A stretch of DNA of 64,000 nucleotides from assembly GCF_018987265.1 (NCBI RefSeq), contig NZ_CP076853.1, positions 1,860,001 to 1,924,000 on the forward strand, in the 5' to 3' direction. The stretch comes from Rhizobium sp. WYJ-E13. Its GTDB lineage: Bacteria; Pseudomonadota; Alphaproteobacteria; Rhizobiales; Rhizobiaceae. The position numbers and the translations under genes were made by a program. Under the pieces are notes generated by a model, which saw only the letters and a program-made list of their open reading frames with translations, was not told where the DNA came from and searched no databases. Below, one piece after another: positions 54,718 through 63,336 of the stretch; within the stretch, counting starts at the first letter, position 1; each line of letters starts with the position of its first letter.

Positions 54718-57321
54718 ATGAGCGGCAGCGTCGTCGACAGGAACGCAAAACTCTTTGCGGGCGCAAGTCTCGCGGCGCTGGCCCTGCAATGCTGTCTCTC
54801 CTTCCCCGCGTCGGCTGGTGATTACACGGCCGGCGACGCTACCGACTTCTTTAACAAGGTCACAGCCGCCAATGCCGACGGCGATGCCAGCGCGACGATT
54901 ACGCTTACTGGCGACATCACGGGACCAATCACCACCCTTCCCGCTATCACGAAGCCGATCAGCATCGACACCAATGGCTTCACGATGACCAGCTTCCAGA
55001 CCACGACGACCAACGGTCAGACATTGACCTTTTCCGGTACGCTCGTCGGAAATACAGCCCAACGCGGTTTCTGGTTCAATAACACCCTGATCCCCTCCTC
55101 GCTCGTTAACAACGGCTCGATCACCGGCGGGGCTGACGGAAGCTCGACCTCCAGTTCAGGCGTCGCATTTGCCGGAGCCGGGACCTTCGTGAATAACGGA
55201 ACGGTGACCGGCGGCGCCAGCACGGGTGCTGCCGCCGGCGGCCAGGGCATCAATGCCCTCCGGGGTCTCGCCATCACCAATAACGGGCTGATCCAGGGCG
55301 GAAGCAGCGCCGGGGGGCCTGGTGGCGCGGGAGTAAGCCTCGGAACATTTGCCACTGCCGCGAGTCCGGCCTCCCTGATCAACAACGGCACGATCCGTGG
55401 CGGCGATGGCGCCACCGGTTCGGGCGAAGGCGTCCATCTTTCCGTCGGCGCCTTGCTGCTCGAAAACAACGGGACGATCGTCGGCGGCAGCAATGAGGCT
55501 GCGATCACCGTCCAGTTGCCGAATGCGCTGATCGTCAACAACGGCACCCTTCAGGCCGGAGCCGGCGGCGCCGATGCCATCATCATGAGCACGGCTGCAG
55601 GCGCCATGACCCTGGAACTCCATTCGGGTTCGGTCATTATCGGCAACGCCGTCGGCAGCACCACGCGCACCGACACGTTGCGCCTCGGCGGTACAGGAAC
55701 CGGCAGTTTCGACGTGTCATCGATCGGTGCCGCCGGGCAATACCAGAACTTCGACACATTCGAAAAAACCGGCGCCGGAACATGGCTTCTGACCGGCAAC
55801 GGGACGGTGACGACTGACTGGACGATCTATGACGGCACGCTGCTCGTCGGCGACCACAGCGCGGCCTCAAGCGTCACCGGCGATATCACCAATTTCGGCA
55901 GGCTCGGCGGCAGCGGAACCATCATCGGCGACGTGAGCAGTTCCGGCACCGTCGCCCCCGGCAACTCGATCGGCACGCTGACGATATCGGGCAACTATAC
56001 CGGCAATGGCGGCACGCTCGATATCGAGACCGTGCTCGGCGGCGATGCCTCACCGACCGACCGTCTCGTCACCACAGGCAATACCGCAGGCACGACCGAT
56101 GTTCGCGTCACCAATCTCGGCGGTGGGGGCGCAGAGACCGTCGAGGGCATCAAGATCGTCGATGTCGGCGGCAGCTCGGCCGGCAGCTTCTCGCTGCTCG
56201 GCGACTACGTCTTTCAGGGGGATCAGGCCGTCATCGGCGGCGCCTACGCCTATCGGCTCTACCAGAACGGCATCTCGACCCCCAGCGACGGCGACTGGTA
56301 TCTTCGCTCGACGCTCATCGATCCCTCCGGGGCGGTGATCGGCCCCATCTATCAGCCGGGGGTTCCGCTCTACGAAGCCTATCCGCAACTGTTGCTCGCC
56401 CTGAACGGTTTGCCGACGTTGCAGCAGCGCCTTGGCGACCGCTACTGGCAGGAGGACGCCGCCGCAGCAGCGGCCAAGGGGCTCGACAATGTCTGGCTGC
56501 GCACCGAAGGCATGCATGCAAGCATCGAGCCGGACAAAAGCACGACTGTCGGCAGCTACGATTACAACCTGTTCAAGCTGGAGGGCGGTCTGGATGGCGA
56601 GCTCTATCAGGACAAGGGCGGCCGGCTGATCGGCGGCCTGACCGTCAATTACGGCACGGTTTCTGGCAATATCGACTCCCGCTACGGCAATGGCGATATC
56701 GATACGACCGGTCTCGGCCTCGGCGCGACCCTCACATGGTATGGCGACAACGGCCTCTATGTCGACGCGCAGAGCCAGGTCACCTGGTATGACAGCGACC
56801 TCAAATCCGATCTCGTCGACGGCGCCGTGGAAAGCGGCAACAACGGCTTCGGTTATGCGCTGAGCTTCGAGGCCGGCAAGCGCTTTGCAGCCTCCGGGCC
56901 ATGGTCGATCACGCCGCAGGCCCAGCTCGTCTATTCCTCCGTCGACTTCGACACGTTCAACGACCGCTTCGGCGCGCGGGTCTCGCTCGATGACGGCGAC
57001 AGCCTGATCGGCCGGCTCGGCGTGGCGCTCGACCGCGAGGAAAGCGTCCAGCGGGCTGACGGCCAGACGGCACTGGCGAAGGTCTATGGCATCGCCAACC
57101 TCTACGGCGAGTTCCTGGATGGCGTGGCGGTCGATGTCTCCAGCACCGGTTTCGAAACCAGGAACGACCCCGTCTGGGCCGGCCTGACGCTCGGCGGCTC
57201 CTACACCTGGAACGACGAACGCTACTCGCTCTATGGCGAAGTCGCCGCAAAATCCTCGCTGAAGGATTTCGGCGACAGTTACGCCATCAGCGGAACCGCT
57301 GGCCTACGCGTGAAGTGGTAA
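54718..57321 (+). CDS. autotransporter with NNG-repeat beta-helix passenger
   Basis: The 867-residue protein has a signal peptide (about 1-33, SFPASAG). The passenger carries six repeats of the form NNGxIxGG (residues about 130-280, for example LINNGTIRGG, LENNGTIVGG). A pertactin-like C-terminal passenger region follows (about 345-530, with FEKTGAGTWLLTGNGTVTTD). The autotransporter barrel (about 590-867) ends in GTAGLRVKW. Repeats of this kind form a beta-helix exposed on the cell surface. GGGGGCGAG precedes the ATG. The barrel is related in type, not in detail, to the autotransporter at 17775-20222. Confidence 0.9.
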   Translation: MSGSVVDRNAKLFAGASLAALALQCCLSFPASAGDYTAGDATDFFNKVTAANADGDASATITLTGDITGPITTLPAITKPISIDTNGFTMTSFQTTTTNGQTLTFSGTLVGNTAQRGFWFNNTLIPSSLVNNGSITGGADGSSTSSSGVAFAGAGTFVNNGTVTGGASTGAAAGGQGINALRGLAITNNGLIQGGSSAGGPGGAGVSLGTFATAASPASLINNGTIRGGDGATGSGEGVHLSVGALLLENNGTIVGGSNEAAITVQLPNALIVNNGTLQAGAGGADAIIMSTAAGAMTLELHSGSVIIGNAVGSTTRTDTLRLGGTGTGSFDVSSIGAAGQYQNFDTFEKTGAGTWLLTGNGTVTTDWTIYDGTLLVGDHSAASSVTGDITNFGRLGGSGTIIGDVSSSGTVAPGNSIGTLTISGNYTGNGGTLDIETVLGGDASPTDRLVTTGNTAGTTDVRVTNLGGGGAETVEGIKIVDVGGSSAGSFSLLGDYVFQGDQAVIGGAYAYRLYQNGISTPSDGDWYLRSTLIDPSGAVIGPIYQPGVPLYEAYPQLLLALNGLPTLQQRLGDRYWQEDAAAAAAKGLDNVWLRTEGMHASIEPDKSTTVGSYDYNLFKLEGGLDGELYQDKGGRLIGGLTVNYGTVSGNIDSRYGNGDIDTTGLGLGATLTWYGDNGLYVDAQSQVTWYDSDLKSDLVDGAVESGNNGFGYALSFEAGKRFAASGPWSITPQAQLVYSSVDFDTFNDRFGARVSLDDGDSLIGRLGVALDREESVQRADGQTALAKVYGIANLYGEFLDGVAVDVSSTGFETRNDPVWAGLTLGGSYTWNDERYSLYGEVAAKSSLKDFGDSYAISGTAGLRVKW

Positions 57322-57399
57322 ATACGGAAGCGTGGACGTGTCGCAGCACGCCTCGGTGCCTCAAAGCGTCTTGCCGCAGCACTTCCGGCGGGGCTGCGG

Positions 57400-58575
57400 T
57401 CATTGCAACAGCGCGAGAGAAGACAAAGCGATGATGGAAAGCCCGCCGAGCGCGGCCACGATGCCGAGCGACGTGGCGATGCCCAGATTCTCCATCGCGA
57501 AGGCCAGCACGAACGGCGCCAGGGCGGACAGGATCAGCCGCGCCGCCATCATCTTGCCCTGCAGCCTGCCGTAGCCCTCGCTGCCGAAAAGATGGAGCGG
57601 CAAGGTGCCGGTGACGATGCTGAGCAGGCCGTTGCCCATGCCGAAAATGATGGCGAAAGCCATGGCGCCCGGCACGGACGGGGCCGAGAACAGCAGAACC
57701 AGCACGCCGCCCGGAATGAGCATCGCCGCGATGACGGCCAGATGGAGCGGCGGCAGGTTCTTGCCGAAGATCATGTTGATCAGCCGGCTGCCGACCTGCG
57801 ACGGCCCGAACAGCGTACCGACAAGGGCGGCCGTTGCGCCAAGCCCAAGACCCGAGAGCAGCGGCACCAGATGCACCAGCATGGCAGAGCTCGACAGCGA
57901 CATCAGCGAGAAACCCGTGACCATGATGGCAAAGCCGAGCCGGCGGCGTCGCGGCGGCAAACGCCCCGCCACCTGCGGGGCGGCCGCCGATGCAACGGCC
58001 CTGCGCGCGGTTCCGCTGCGCGACAGCCACGCGTGAACAGGCAGGCAGATGGCAAGGTTGAGGACGGCGAAGACAAGATAGACGTTCTGCCAGCTGAGAT
58101 GTGCATGCAGCGCCGTGGTGATCGGCCAGAAGATCGTCGAGGCGAAGCCGGCAATCAGCGTCAGATAGGTGATGCTGCGGGAAGCGACCTGCGGCCGGAT
58201 CTGCACGAGCAGCGCAAAGGCAGCGCCATATTGAACGAGATTGGCGGAGACCTCGATGGCGATTAGCGCGGCAACATAGGCTGCCTTGTTGGGGGCAAGA
58301 GCGCAGGCGGTCAGCGCGACAGCCGCCGCAAGGGAGCCCGATGCCATCACCCTGCCCGCGCCGATCCTGTCGAACAGCACGCCCAGCCATGGCGCCGTGA
58401 GGCCGCCGACGAGAAGAGCTGCCGAAAGCGCGCCGAAGACCCATTCGCTCGACCACGAAAACTGCGTGGCCATGTCGGGAGCGAGGATGCTGAAGCTGTA
58501 ATAAAGCGTGCCGTAGCCGATGATCTGTGTGACGCCGAGCGCGGCGACGGCAGCAAGCGGAACGCGTTCACTCAT
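57400..58575 (-). CDS. MFS permease in the ars operon, ArsK-like
   Basis: The 391-residue transporter has 12 hydrophobic segments, starting [20 protein letters not shown] and with [15 protein letters not shown] in the TM2-TM3 loop. Its ATGA start overlaps the arsH stop (58572-58575), so it is the last gene of the ars operon. In Agrobacterium an MFS carrier called ArsK exports As(III), Sb(III) and organoarsenicals. ArsJ is less likely because no gapdh gene accompanies it. The assignment rests on context and fold. Confidence 0.82.
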   Translation of the reverse strand: MSERVPLAAVAALGVTQIIGYGTLYYSFSILAPDMATQFSWSSEWVFGALSAALLVGGLTAPWLGVLFDRIGAGRVMASGSLAAAVALTACALAPNKAAYVAALIAIEVSANLVQYGAAFALLVQIRPQVASRSITYLTLIAGFASTIFWPITTALHAHLSWQNVYLVFAVLNLAICLPVHAWLSRSGTARRAVASAAAPQVAGRLPPRRRRLGFAIMVTGFSLMSLSSSAMLVHLVPLLSGLGLGATAALVGTLFGPSQVGSRLINMIFGKNLPPLHLAVIAAMLIPGGVLVLLFSAPSVPGAMAFAIIFGMGNGLLSIVTGTLPLHLFGSEGYGRLQGKMMAARLILSALAPFVLAFAMENLGIATSLGIVAALGGLSIIALSSLALLQ

Positions 58576-59297
58576 ATGGATTTCAGGCTCACGCGTTGCT
58601 CCAGTTTCTGAGCTTCTTCCTTCCGCTCGCTGTAGCGATCGGTGAGGTAGCCGGACGCGTCGCGCGTCAGCCATGTGAACTTCACCAGCTCTTCGCAGAC
58701 ATCGACGACGCGATCGTAATAGGATGAGGGTTTCATGCGGCCGTCGGCGTCGAATTCCTGGAATGCCTTCGCCACTGACGACTGGTTCGGGATGGTGATC
58801 ATCCGCATCCAGCGGCCGAGGATGCGCAACTGCCCAACCGCATTGAAAGACTGCGAACCGCCGGAGACCTGCATGACGGCGAGCGTCTTGCCCTGCGTCG
58901 GCCTGACGGAACCGACCGACAGCGGAATCCAGTCGATCTGCGCCTTCATGATACCGGTCATTGCGCCGTGGCGCTCGGGGCTCACCCAGACCTGACCTTC
59001 GGACCATTGCGACAGGTCGCGCAACTCCTGCACCTTGGGATGCGACACGGGCGCATCGTCCGGCAGCGGCAGGCCTTGCGGATCGTATATGCGGACCTCG
59101 CAGCCGAAATGTTCGAGCAGCCGCCCCGCCTCATGCGCAAGCAAGCGGCTATAGGAGACGGCGCGAAGCGAGCCATAGAGGATCAGGATGCGCGGCTTGT
59201 GCGTCGAGAATGGAGGCCGCAGCGCCCCGAAATCGACCTGACGCAGATGTGTCGGCGAAGCGGCTGGCAGATCAGACAATGCGCTTGCCCTCGGCAT
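58572..59297 (-). CDS. arsH: ArsH, NADPH-dependent FMN reductase of organoarsenical resistance
   Basis: This 241-residue flavodoxin-like protein has the FMN-binding [20 protein letters not shown] and a further [20 protein letters not shown] characteristic of ArsH. ArsH oxidises toxic trivalent methyl- and aromatic arsenicals to the less toxic pentavalent forms. The gene overlaps the preceding arsC by 26 bases, with GAGAAGG before its ATG, and overlaps the MFS gene downstream by four. Confidence 0.93.
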   Translation of the reverse strand: MPRASALSDLPAASPTHLRQVDFGALRPPFSTHKPRILILYGSLRAVSYSRLLAHEAGRLLEHFGCEVRIYDPQGLPLPDDAPVSHPKVQELRDLSQWSEGQVWVSPERHGAMTGIMKAQIDWIPLSVGSVRPTQGKTLAVMQVSGGSQSFNAVGQLRILGRWMRMITIPNQSSVAKAFQEFDADGRMKPSSYYDRVVDVCEELVKFTWLTRDASGYLTDRYSERKEEAQKLEQRVSLKSI

Positions 59298-59700
59298 CGA
59301 GCACCTTCTCGCCGTCTTCCTTGGCGAAAGCGCCCTTGTGGGTATCCGGCAGGATATCCAGAACCACCTCCGAAGGACGCGCGAGGCGCGTGCCGGAAGG
59401 CGTGATGACGAAGGGCCGGTTGATCAGGATAGGGTCTTTCAGCATGGCGTCGAGCAATTGCTCGTCCGTCAGGGATGGATTGTCGAGGCCGAGTTCCGCA
59501 TAGGGCGTGCCCTTTTCGCGGATCGCCTGCCGCACAGTCAGGCCGGCATCGGCAATCATCTTCACCAGCTCTTCGCGCGACGGCGGGTTTTTCAGATATT
59601 CGATCACGGTCGGCTCGATGCCGGCGTTCCGGATCATCGCCAGCGTGTTGCGCGACGTGCCGCAGTCGGGGTTGTGGTAGATCGTGACGTCTGTTGTCAT
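59272..59700 (-). CDS. arsC: arsenate reductase ArsC, glutaredoxin-linked type
   Basis: The 142-residue ArsC of the R773 type has the catalytic [12 protein letters not shown] with Cys13 and downstream [20 protein letters not shown] containing the arginines that bind arsenate. It reduces As(V) to As(III) with glutathione and glutaredoxin. Its ATG overlaps the aqpS stop by four bases. A second, unrelated arsenate reductase is encoded in the same operon at 60844-61374. Confidence 0.93.
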   Translation of the reverse strand: MTTDVTIYHNPDCGTSRNTLAMIRNAGIEPTVIEYLKNPPSREELVKMIADAGLTVRQAIREKGTPYAELGLDNPSLTDEQLLDAMLKDPILINRPFVITPSGTRLARPSEVVLDILPDTHKGAFAKEDGEKVLDAEGKRIV

Positions 59701-60404
59701 GGGGTGGGTTCCGTCTCTGTGAGGGTGTCGGGATTGCGGGCGTCCATCAGCAGCCAGCCGGCGAGCATCATCGCCAGCAACGCGCCGACGACTTCCGCGA
59801 CGATGAAGCCCGGCAGATCGATCGGGCGGATGCCGGAGAATGTGTGCGTCAGCGATCGGGCAATCGCGACGGCCGGATTGGCAAAGGACGTGGATGCCGT
59901 GAACCAGTAGGCGGCGGTGATATAGAGGCCGACCAGCCATGCCACGGCATCGACGCGGAAGCGGACGCCTGAGAGGATGACGAAGACGAGGCCAAAGGTC
60001 GCCGTCACCTCCGCCAGCCATTGCGCGCCGCCTGACCGCATCGTGCCCGAAGCCTGCAGCAAAGGCAGGGCGAACATGCCATGCGCAAGCATCGTGCCGG
60101 CAATGCCGCCAAGGATCTGCGCAGCGATATAGGCCGGAACCGAAGCGGGCGGCAATTCGCGGCGCAGCGCAAAGACCAGCGAGACGACCGGATTGAAATG
60201 CGCGCCCGATATCGGACCGAGAACAGTGATCAGCACGACGAGGATCGCACCGGTCGCCAGCGTATTGGCAAGCAGCGCCAGCGCCGTATCGTCAGTCAAA
60301 CCGTCGGCCATGATGCCCGAGCCGACGACGGTCGCCACGAGAAGAGCCGTGCCGATGGCTTCGGCGGCCAATCGCCGTGACAGCGGAAATGTCTGCGCGC
60401 TCAT
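59697..60404 (-). CDS. aqpS: aquaglyceroporin AqpS of the arsenic operon
   Basis: The 235-residue major intrinsic protein has six membrane segments and the two pore motifs: HFNPVVSLV (NPV, in place of the usual NPA) and SFANPAVAIAR. In Sinorhizobium, AqpS lets As(III) leave down its gradient after ArsC reduction, replacing an active pump. The gene overlaps arsN2 upstream (60401-60404) and arsC downstream (59697-59700), each by four bases. Confidence 0.92.
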   Translation of the reverse strand: MSAQTFPLSRRLAAEAIGTALLVATVVGSGIMADGLTDDTALALLANTLATGAILVVLITVLGPISGAHFNPVVSLVFALRRELPPASVPAYIAAQILGGIAGTMLAHGMFALPLLQASGTMRSGGAQWLAEVTATFGLVFVILSGVRFRVDAVAWLVGLYITAAYWFTASTSFANPAVAIARSLTHTFSGIRPIDLPGFIVAEVVGALLAMMLAGWLLMDARNPDTLTETEPTP

Positions 60405-60844
60405 GCCGGCAGGCTCCGGACCATCAGGGCGGCGGATGCCGGGCACAGGCTTGCAGCCTGCCGCGTCGTCAGGATGGCCGCAGGCGCGTCTTCGCGGGCG
60501 ATGGAACGAAAACCGAGCGATTGAAAGAAGGAGGCGGCCGTTTCCGTCAGCAGATAGGCAGCGGTCGCGCCGTTCCTGTGGGCCTGATCGAGCAAGCCGA
60601 GGGTGATTGCATGGCCGAAGCCGAAGCCCCGCTGATCGGGCAGCACGACAATGGAACGCAGGAGTGCGACCTCGCCATGGAGTTCCAGCGCGCCGAAGCC
60701 GACAGTCTCGCCGTCACGCGAAAACCGGTAGAAGCTTCGGCCGGCATCCGTCAGATCATCGACCGGAAGCCCGGCGCCCGAAAGTGCGGCGCGAAGGCCG
60801 CCGTCATGGCCTTCCAGGGCCTGCTGATTGAGATCGGAACCCAT
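60401..60844 (-). CDS. arsN2: GNAT acetyltransferase, ArsN2 type
   Basis: This 147-residue GNAT protein has the core FGALELHGEVALLRSIVVLP and the acetyl-CoA loop QRGFGFGHAI. Late FFQSLGFRSI is the usual GNAT C-terminal beta-bulge. The sequence resembles the ArsN2 group found in arsenic operons; ArsN1 acetylates arsinothricin, but the ArsN2 substrate is less clear. It is coupled to arsC upstream (one-base overlap) and aqpS downstream. Confidence 0.82.
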   Translation of the reverse strand: MGSDLNQQALEGHDGGLRAALSGAGLPVDDLTDAGRSFYRFSRDGETVGFGALELHGEVALLRSIVVLPDQRGFGFGHAITLGLLDQAHRNGATAAYLLTETAASFFQSLGFRSIAREDAPAAILTTRQAASLCPASAALMVRSLPA

Positions 60845-61374
60845 CAGCTTGCCTTGGGCTGTTTGATGCTGGCGCCTTCCATCGTGCCGATCTGGCGCAG
60901 GTGCGTTTCCAGCGCGAGCTTGTCGATCGAGGCGAGCGGCAGGCTGACGAAGGCCATGATGCGGTTCTTCAGGAAGCGGGCGGCCTGGGCGAAGGCGCGG
61001 CCAATCTCCACTTCGCTGCCTTCCACGGCGGCCGGATCCTCCACGCCCCAGTGAGCAGTCATCGGATGACCGATCCAGACGGGGCAGGCCTCGCCGGCAG
61101 CGCTGTCGCAGACTGTGAAGATGAAATCCATCTCAGGCGCACCCGGTTCTGCAAATTCATCCCAGCTTTTCGAGCGAAAGCCCGTTGTCGGATAGCCCAG
61201 CGCCTCAAGCTCCTTCAGGGCATGCGGATTGACCTCGCCCTTCGGCTGGCTGCCGGCCGAATAGGCCTTGAAGCGGCCTTTGCCTTCCGCATTCAGGATG
61301 GATTCCGCCAGGATCGAACGAGCCGAATTGCCCGTGCAGAGGAAGAGCACATTGTAAACGCGGTCAGTGGTCAT
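60844..61374 (-). CDS. arsC: arsenate reductase ArsC, low-molecular-weight phosphatase type
   Basis: The 176-residue protein has the phosphatase loop CTGNSARS with Cys13. The redox pair typical of thioredoxin-linked ArsC is in FTVCDSAAGEACPVW (Cys89 and Cys97). It reduces As(V) to As(III) with electrons from thioredoxin. It is unrelated in fold to the glutaredoxin-linked ArsC in the same operon. Its ATG overlaps the arsR stop by four bases (61371-61374). Confidence 0.93.
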   Translation of the reverse strand: MTTDRVYNVLFLCTGNSARSILAESILNAEGKGRFKAYSAGSQPKGEVNPHALKELEALGYPTTGFRSKSWDEFAEPGAPEMDFIFTVCDSAAGEACPVWIGHPMTAHWGVEDPAAVEGSEVEIGRAFAQAARFLKNRIMAFVSLPLASIDKLALETHLRQIGTMEGASIKQPKAS

Positions 61375-61727
61375 TGCAGTTTCTCCTCCATTTTAGGGGT
61401 GCAGCAGGCCGCGACCTCAGCGGCTGGCGCACAGATTTCCGGGTGACCGGAGCAGCAGTCTTCCATCAGGAAGCGAACAAGGCCTCCGAGCGCTTCATAG
61501 TTCGCCGTGTAGATGATCGAGCGGGATTCGCGCTGTTGCGCGATCAAGCCGGAGCGTTCGAGTTCCTTCAGATGAAAGGACACATTCGATGGCGAAACCT
61601 CGAGCCTCTCCGCAATCGCGCCGGCCGCCATGCCGTCAGGGCCGGTGACGACAAGCATGCGAATGATGTGCAGTCGCGTTTCCTGGGACAATGCGCCGAA
61701 TGCGATGAGGGCTTGACGTTGATCCAT
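61371..61727 (-). CDS. arsR: ArsR/SmtB family arsenite-responsive repressor
   Basis: This 118-residue winged-helix protein has SPSNVSFHLKELERSGLIAQ as recognition helix and a C-terminal cysteine cluster (DCCSGHPEIC and ACCTP) that can bind As(III), placed as in Agrobacterium/Sinorhizobium ArsR rather than the helix-3 site of the R773 protein. It heads the seven-gene operon. Its probable operator begins three bases upstream of the ATG. Confidence 0.93.
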   Translation of the reverse strand: MDQRQALIAFGALSQETRLHIIRMLVVTGPDGMAAGAIAERLEVSPSNVSFHLKELERSGLIAQQRESRSIIYTANYEALGGLVRFLMEDCCSGHPEICAPAAEVAACCTPKMEEKLQ

Positions 61728-61729
61728 AT

Positions 61730-61754
61730 TTCAACAATCCTTGAATCATTGAAA
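61730..61754. promoter_or_regulatory. ArsR operator between arsR and the DUF6428 gene
   Basis: TTCAA (61730-61734) and TTGAA (61741-61745) form an inverted repeat with a 6-base centre, and a further TTGAA follows at 61749-61753. The site touches the arsR start and lies 15 bases upstream of the divergent DUF6428 ATG, so one ArsR dimer would control both. The likely arsR ribosome site (AAGGA on the minus strand) is inside it. Confidence 0.7.
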
Positions 61755-61769
61755 CGAGGATTAGCGCAA

Positions 61770-62294
61770 ATGAACGCCATCGACAACAGCAAAATGCAGA
61801 AGGACGATATCTGCCTCGGCGATCTCATGGGAGTGCTATCGGCAGCCAGGGATTGCCCGCTGATTTTCTATTACGACGGACGGCCGGTGAAGCCGGGCTA
61901 TCACGTCACCGAGGTCAAGGCAGGCCAGTTCTCGGCGCTCGACTGCGGCGCCAACCCCGAGGCCTGGACGGAGATTTTTATTCAGCTCTGGGACATCGAC
62001 GAGGATGACCGCACGCACATGCCTGCCGGCAAGTTCTACGCCATCATCCGCAAGGTTACCGAGCACGTCAAACTCGACGATACCGCCAGGCTGACCTTCG
62101 AAGTCAGCGACGGCGTGCAGCCGATGCAGCTCTATTGCGCGGCGATGCCGACGCTCCACGCCGGCGCAGTGCATGTGGAGCTCTCGCCGCGACCCGCGAG
62201 CTGCAAGCCTCGTGACCGATGGCTCGCCGAGCAGGCGCAGGCCGCCGCCTGCTGCGGATCGGCGACCGCTGCCAAATGCTGCGGCCAGCCCTGA
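61770..62294 (+). CDS. DUF6428 family protein with Cys-rich tail
   Basis: The 174-residue soluble protein has a DUF6428-type core (LSAARDCPLIFYYDGRPVKP at about 23 and WTEIFIQLWDIDEDD at about 70) and ends in a short cysteine-rich tail (ACCGSATAAKCCGQP, four Cys in 15 residues). ATG 61770 has GAGGA nine bases upstream. It is divergent from arsR and shares its operator, so it is probably induced by arsenite. The tail could bind As(III) or another metalloid; that is inference. Confidence 0.8.
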   Translation: MNAIDNSKMQKDDICLGDLMGVLSAARDCPLIFYYDGRPVKPGYHVTEVKAGQFSALDCGANPEAWTEIFIQLWDIDEDDRTHMPAGKFYAIIRKVTEHVKLDDTARLTFEVSDGVQPMQLYCAAMPTLHAGAVHVELSPRPASCKPRDRWLAEQAQAAACCGSATAAKCCGQP

Positions 62295-62489
62295 CGACCG
62301 CTTCGGGCCGCCCCGAAGACATCGTGTATTCGGCTTGTCCGAGGCGGCATGCTCGCGCCGGAGAACTGCGGCTGATCTGGTTCGCACCCGAGGAGGTCTT
62401 TCGAAAATGCGACCGCACTCAATCTTACCCCGGCGCGTCGAGCTGCGCAGAGGCGGTCTGATCTCGCGTTGGGACGCGGGCTTAGCCGA

Positions 62490-62885
62490 TCAGCGCCATT
62501 GCTCGATATCCGTGTGTACGAAGTCGTCGCCCTTGAAGAGCAGAGGAGCCGACAGGCTCTTGGCGAGAGCGTAGGCGGCGCAGTCCGCAAGATTAAGCCG
62601 AGCTTTGGAGTGAATGCCCTTGCCGAACCGCCCGAAGGTTTCGGAGGCTCTCCGCGCCTGATCCTCATCGAAATGTGCGACGGTTATCTCGTTGGCGGCA
62701 AGGAAAGCCCACAGCGTTACCTCACCCTCCGGGCCTCTGCGACTACGCAAGACAACGGCGGTTTCATGTGCGTTGACGGCCGAGATCACGAGACTATCTG
62801 CCTCGCGGATCGCGCGAGCGTAAAGGGTGGCGTCGCTTTCCTTTTCTAGGATTGCGAGGATTGCCGACGAGTCGACTACGATCAT
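62490..62885 (-). CDS. vapC: VapC family PIN-domain toxin
   Basis: The 131-residue PIN ribonuclease has IVVDSSAILAIL with the first acidic residue, AHETAVVL with the conserved Glu, and LNLADCAAYALA with a late Asp. VapC toxins cleave tRNA or rRNA when freed from VapB. Its ATG overlaps the vapB stop (62882-62885). The 195-base gap to the DUF6428 gene holds nothing recognised. Confidence 0.9.
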   Translation of the reverse strand: MIVVDSSAILAILEKESDATLYARAIREADSLVISAVNAHETAVVLRSRRGPEGEVTLWAFLAANEITVAHFDEDQARRASETFGRFGKGIHSKARLNLADCAAYALAKSLSAPLLFKGDDFVHTDIEQWR

Positions 62886-63136
62886 GGTTCGTTGAGATCG
62901 TCAGCGATCTCTTGTGGAGAGCGCGGATCGAGCAGCGGCAGGGCCGTGATCTTTTCGCCGACAGCAAGCATTTGTTCCACGGTCATCCGGCGGCGCCTGG
63001 GCTGCGGCTCCTCGGAGACACCGAGCGCCTTGGCCTCGCGTTCGAGCGCAGCGCGGATCAGGTCTTCAGGCTTGCGGCCGACACGCGCTGCAAGCCTGCG
63101 GGCGAGCTGTTCCGTATCGTGGGTAAGGTGCAGCAT
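62882..63136 (-). CDS. vapB: VapB family antitoxin (Rv0623/PSK type)
   Basis: This 84-residue protein has a short N-terminal helix pair (DTEQLARRLAARVGRKPEDL) and a central RRRRMTVEQMLAVGEKITAL, the typical Rv0623-like VapB layout, with a C-terminal arm (DPRSPQEIADDLNEP) that would bind the toxin. It is translated together with vapC and probably autoregulates. The start has a weak ribosome site. Confidence 0.87.
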   Translation of the reverse strand: MLHLTHDTEQLARRLAARVGRKPEDLIRAALEREAKALGVSEEPQPRRRRMTVEQMLAVGEKITALPLLDPRSPQEIADDLNEP

Positions 63137-63336
63137 GATCTTTCTCTAAAAACTCGACGTTGGATATCATATTCCGAGAGATGCAAACAAGCGACTGTAT
63201 TGAGATCGGAGGGCCGACACGGCTGCGCGCAGCATGCACCGATGGGATTTCTTCGCGCAGCATTCGCGGAAGCCAGGGACGCGATATGATCACCGAGCCA
63301 GCGCGAGCCGCCGCCGGTTATCCTCCTAACTCGGCC

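Noticed and set aside
57403..58266. A 287-codon plus-strand frame opposite the ars-operon MFS gene
   Set aside because: It is a shadow rich in Arg, Gln and Asp; the minus-strand gene has twelve membrane segments and an overlapping start with arsH.
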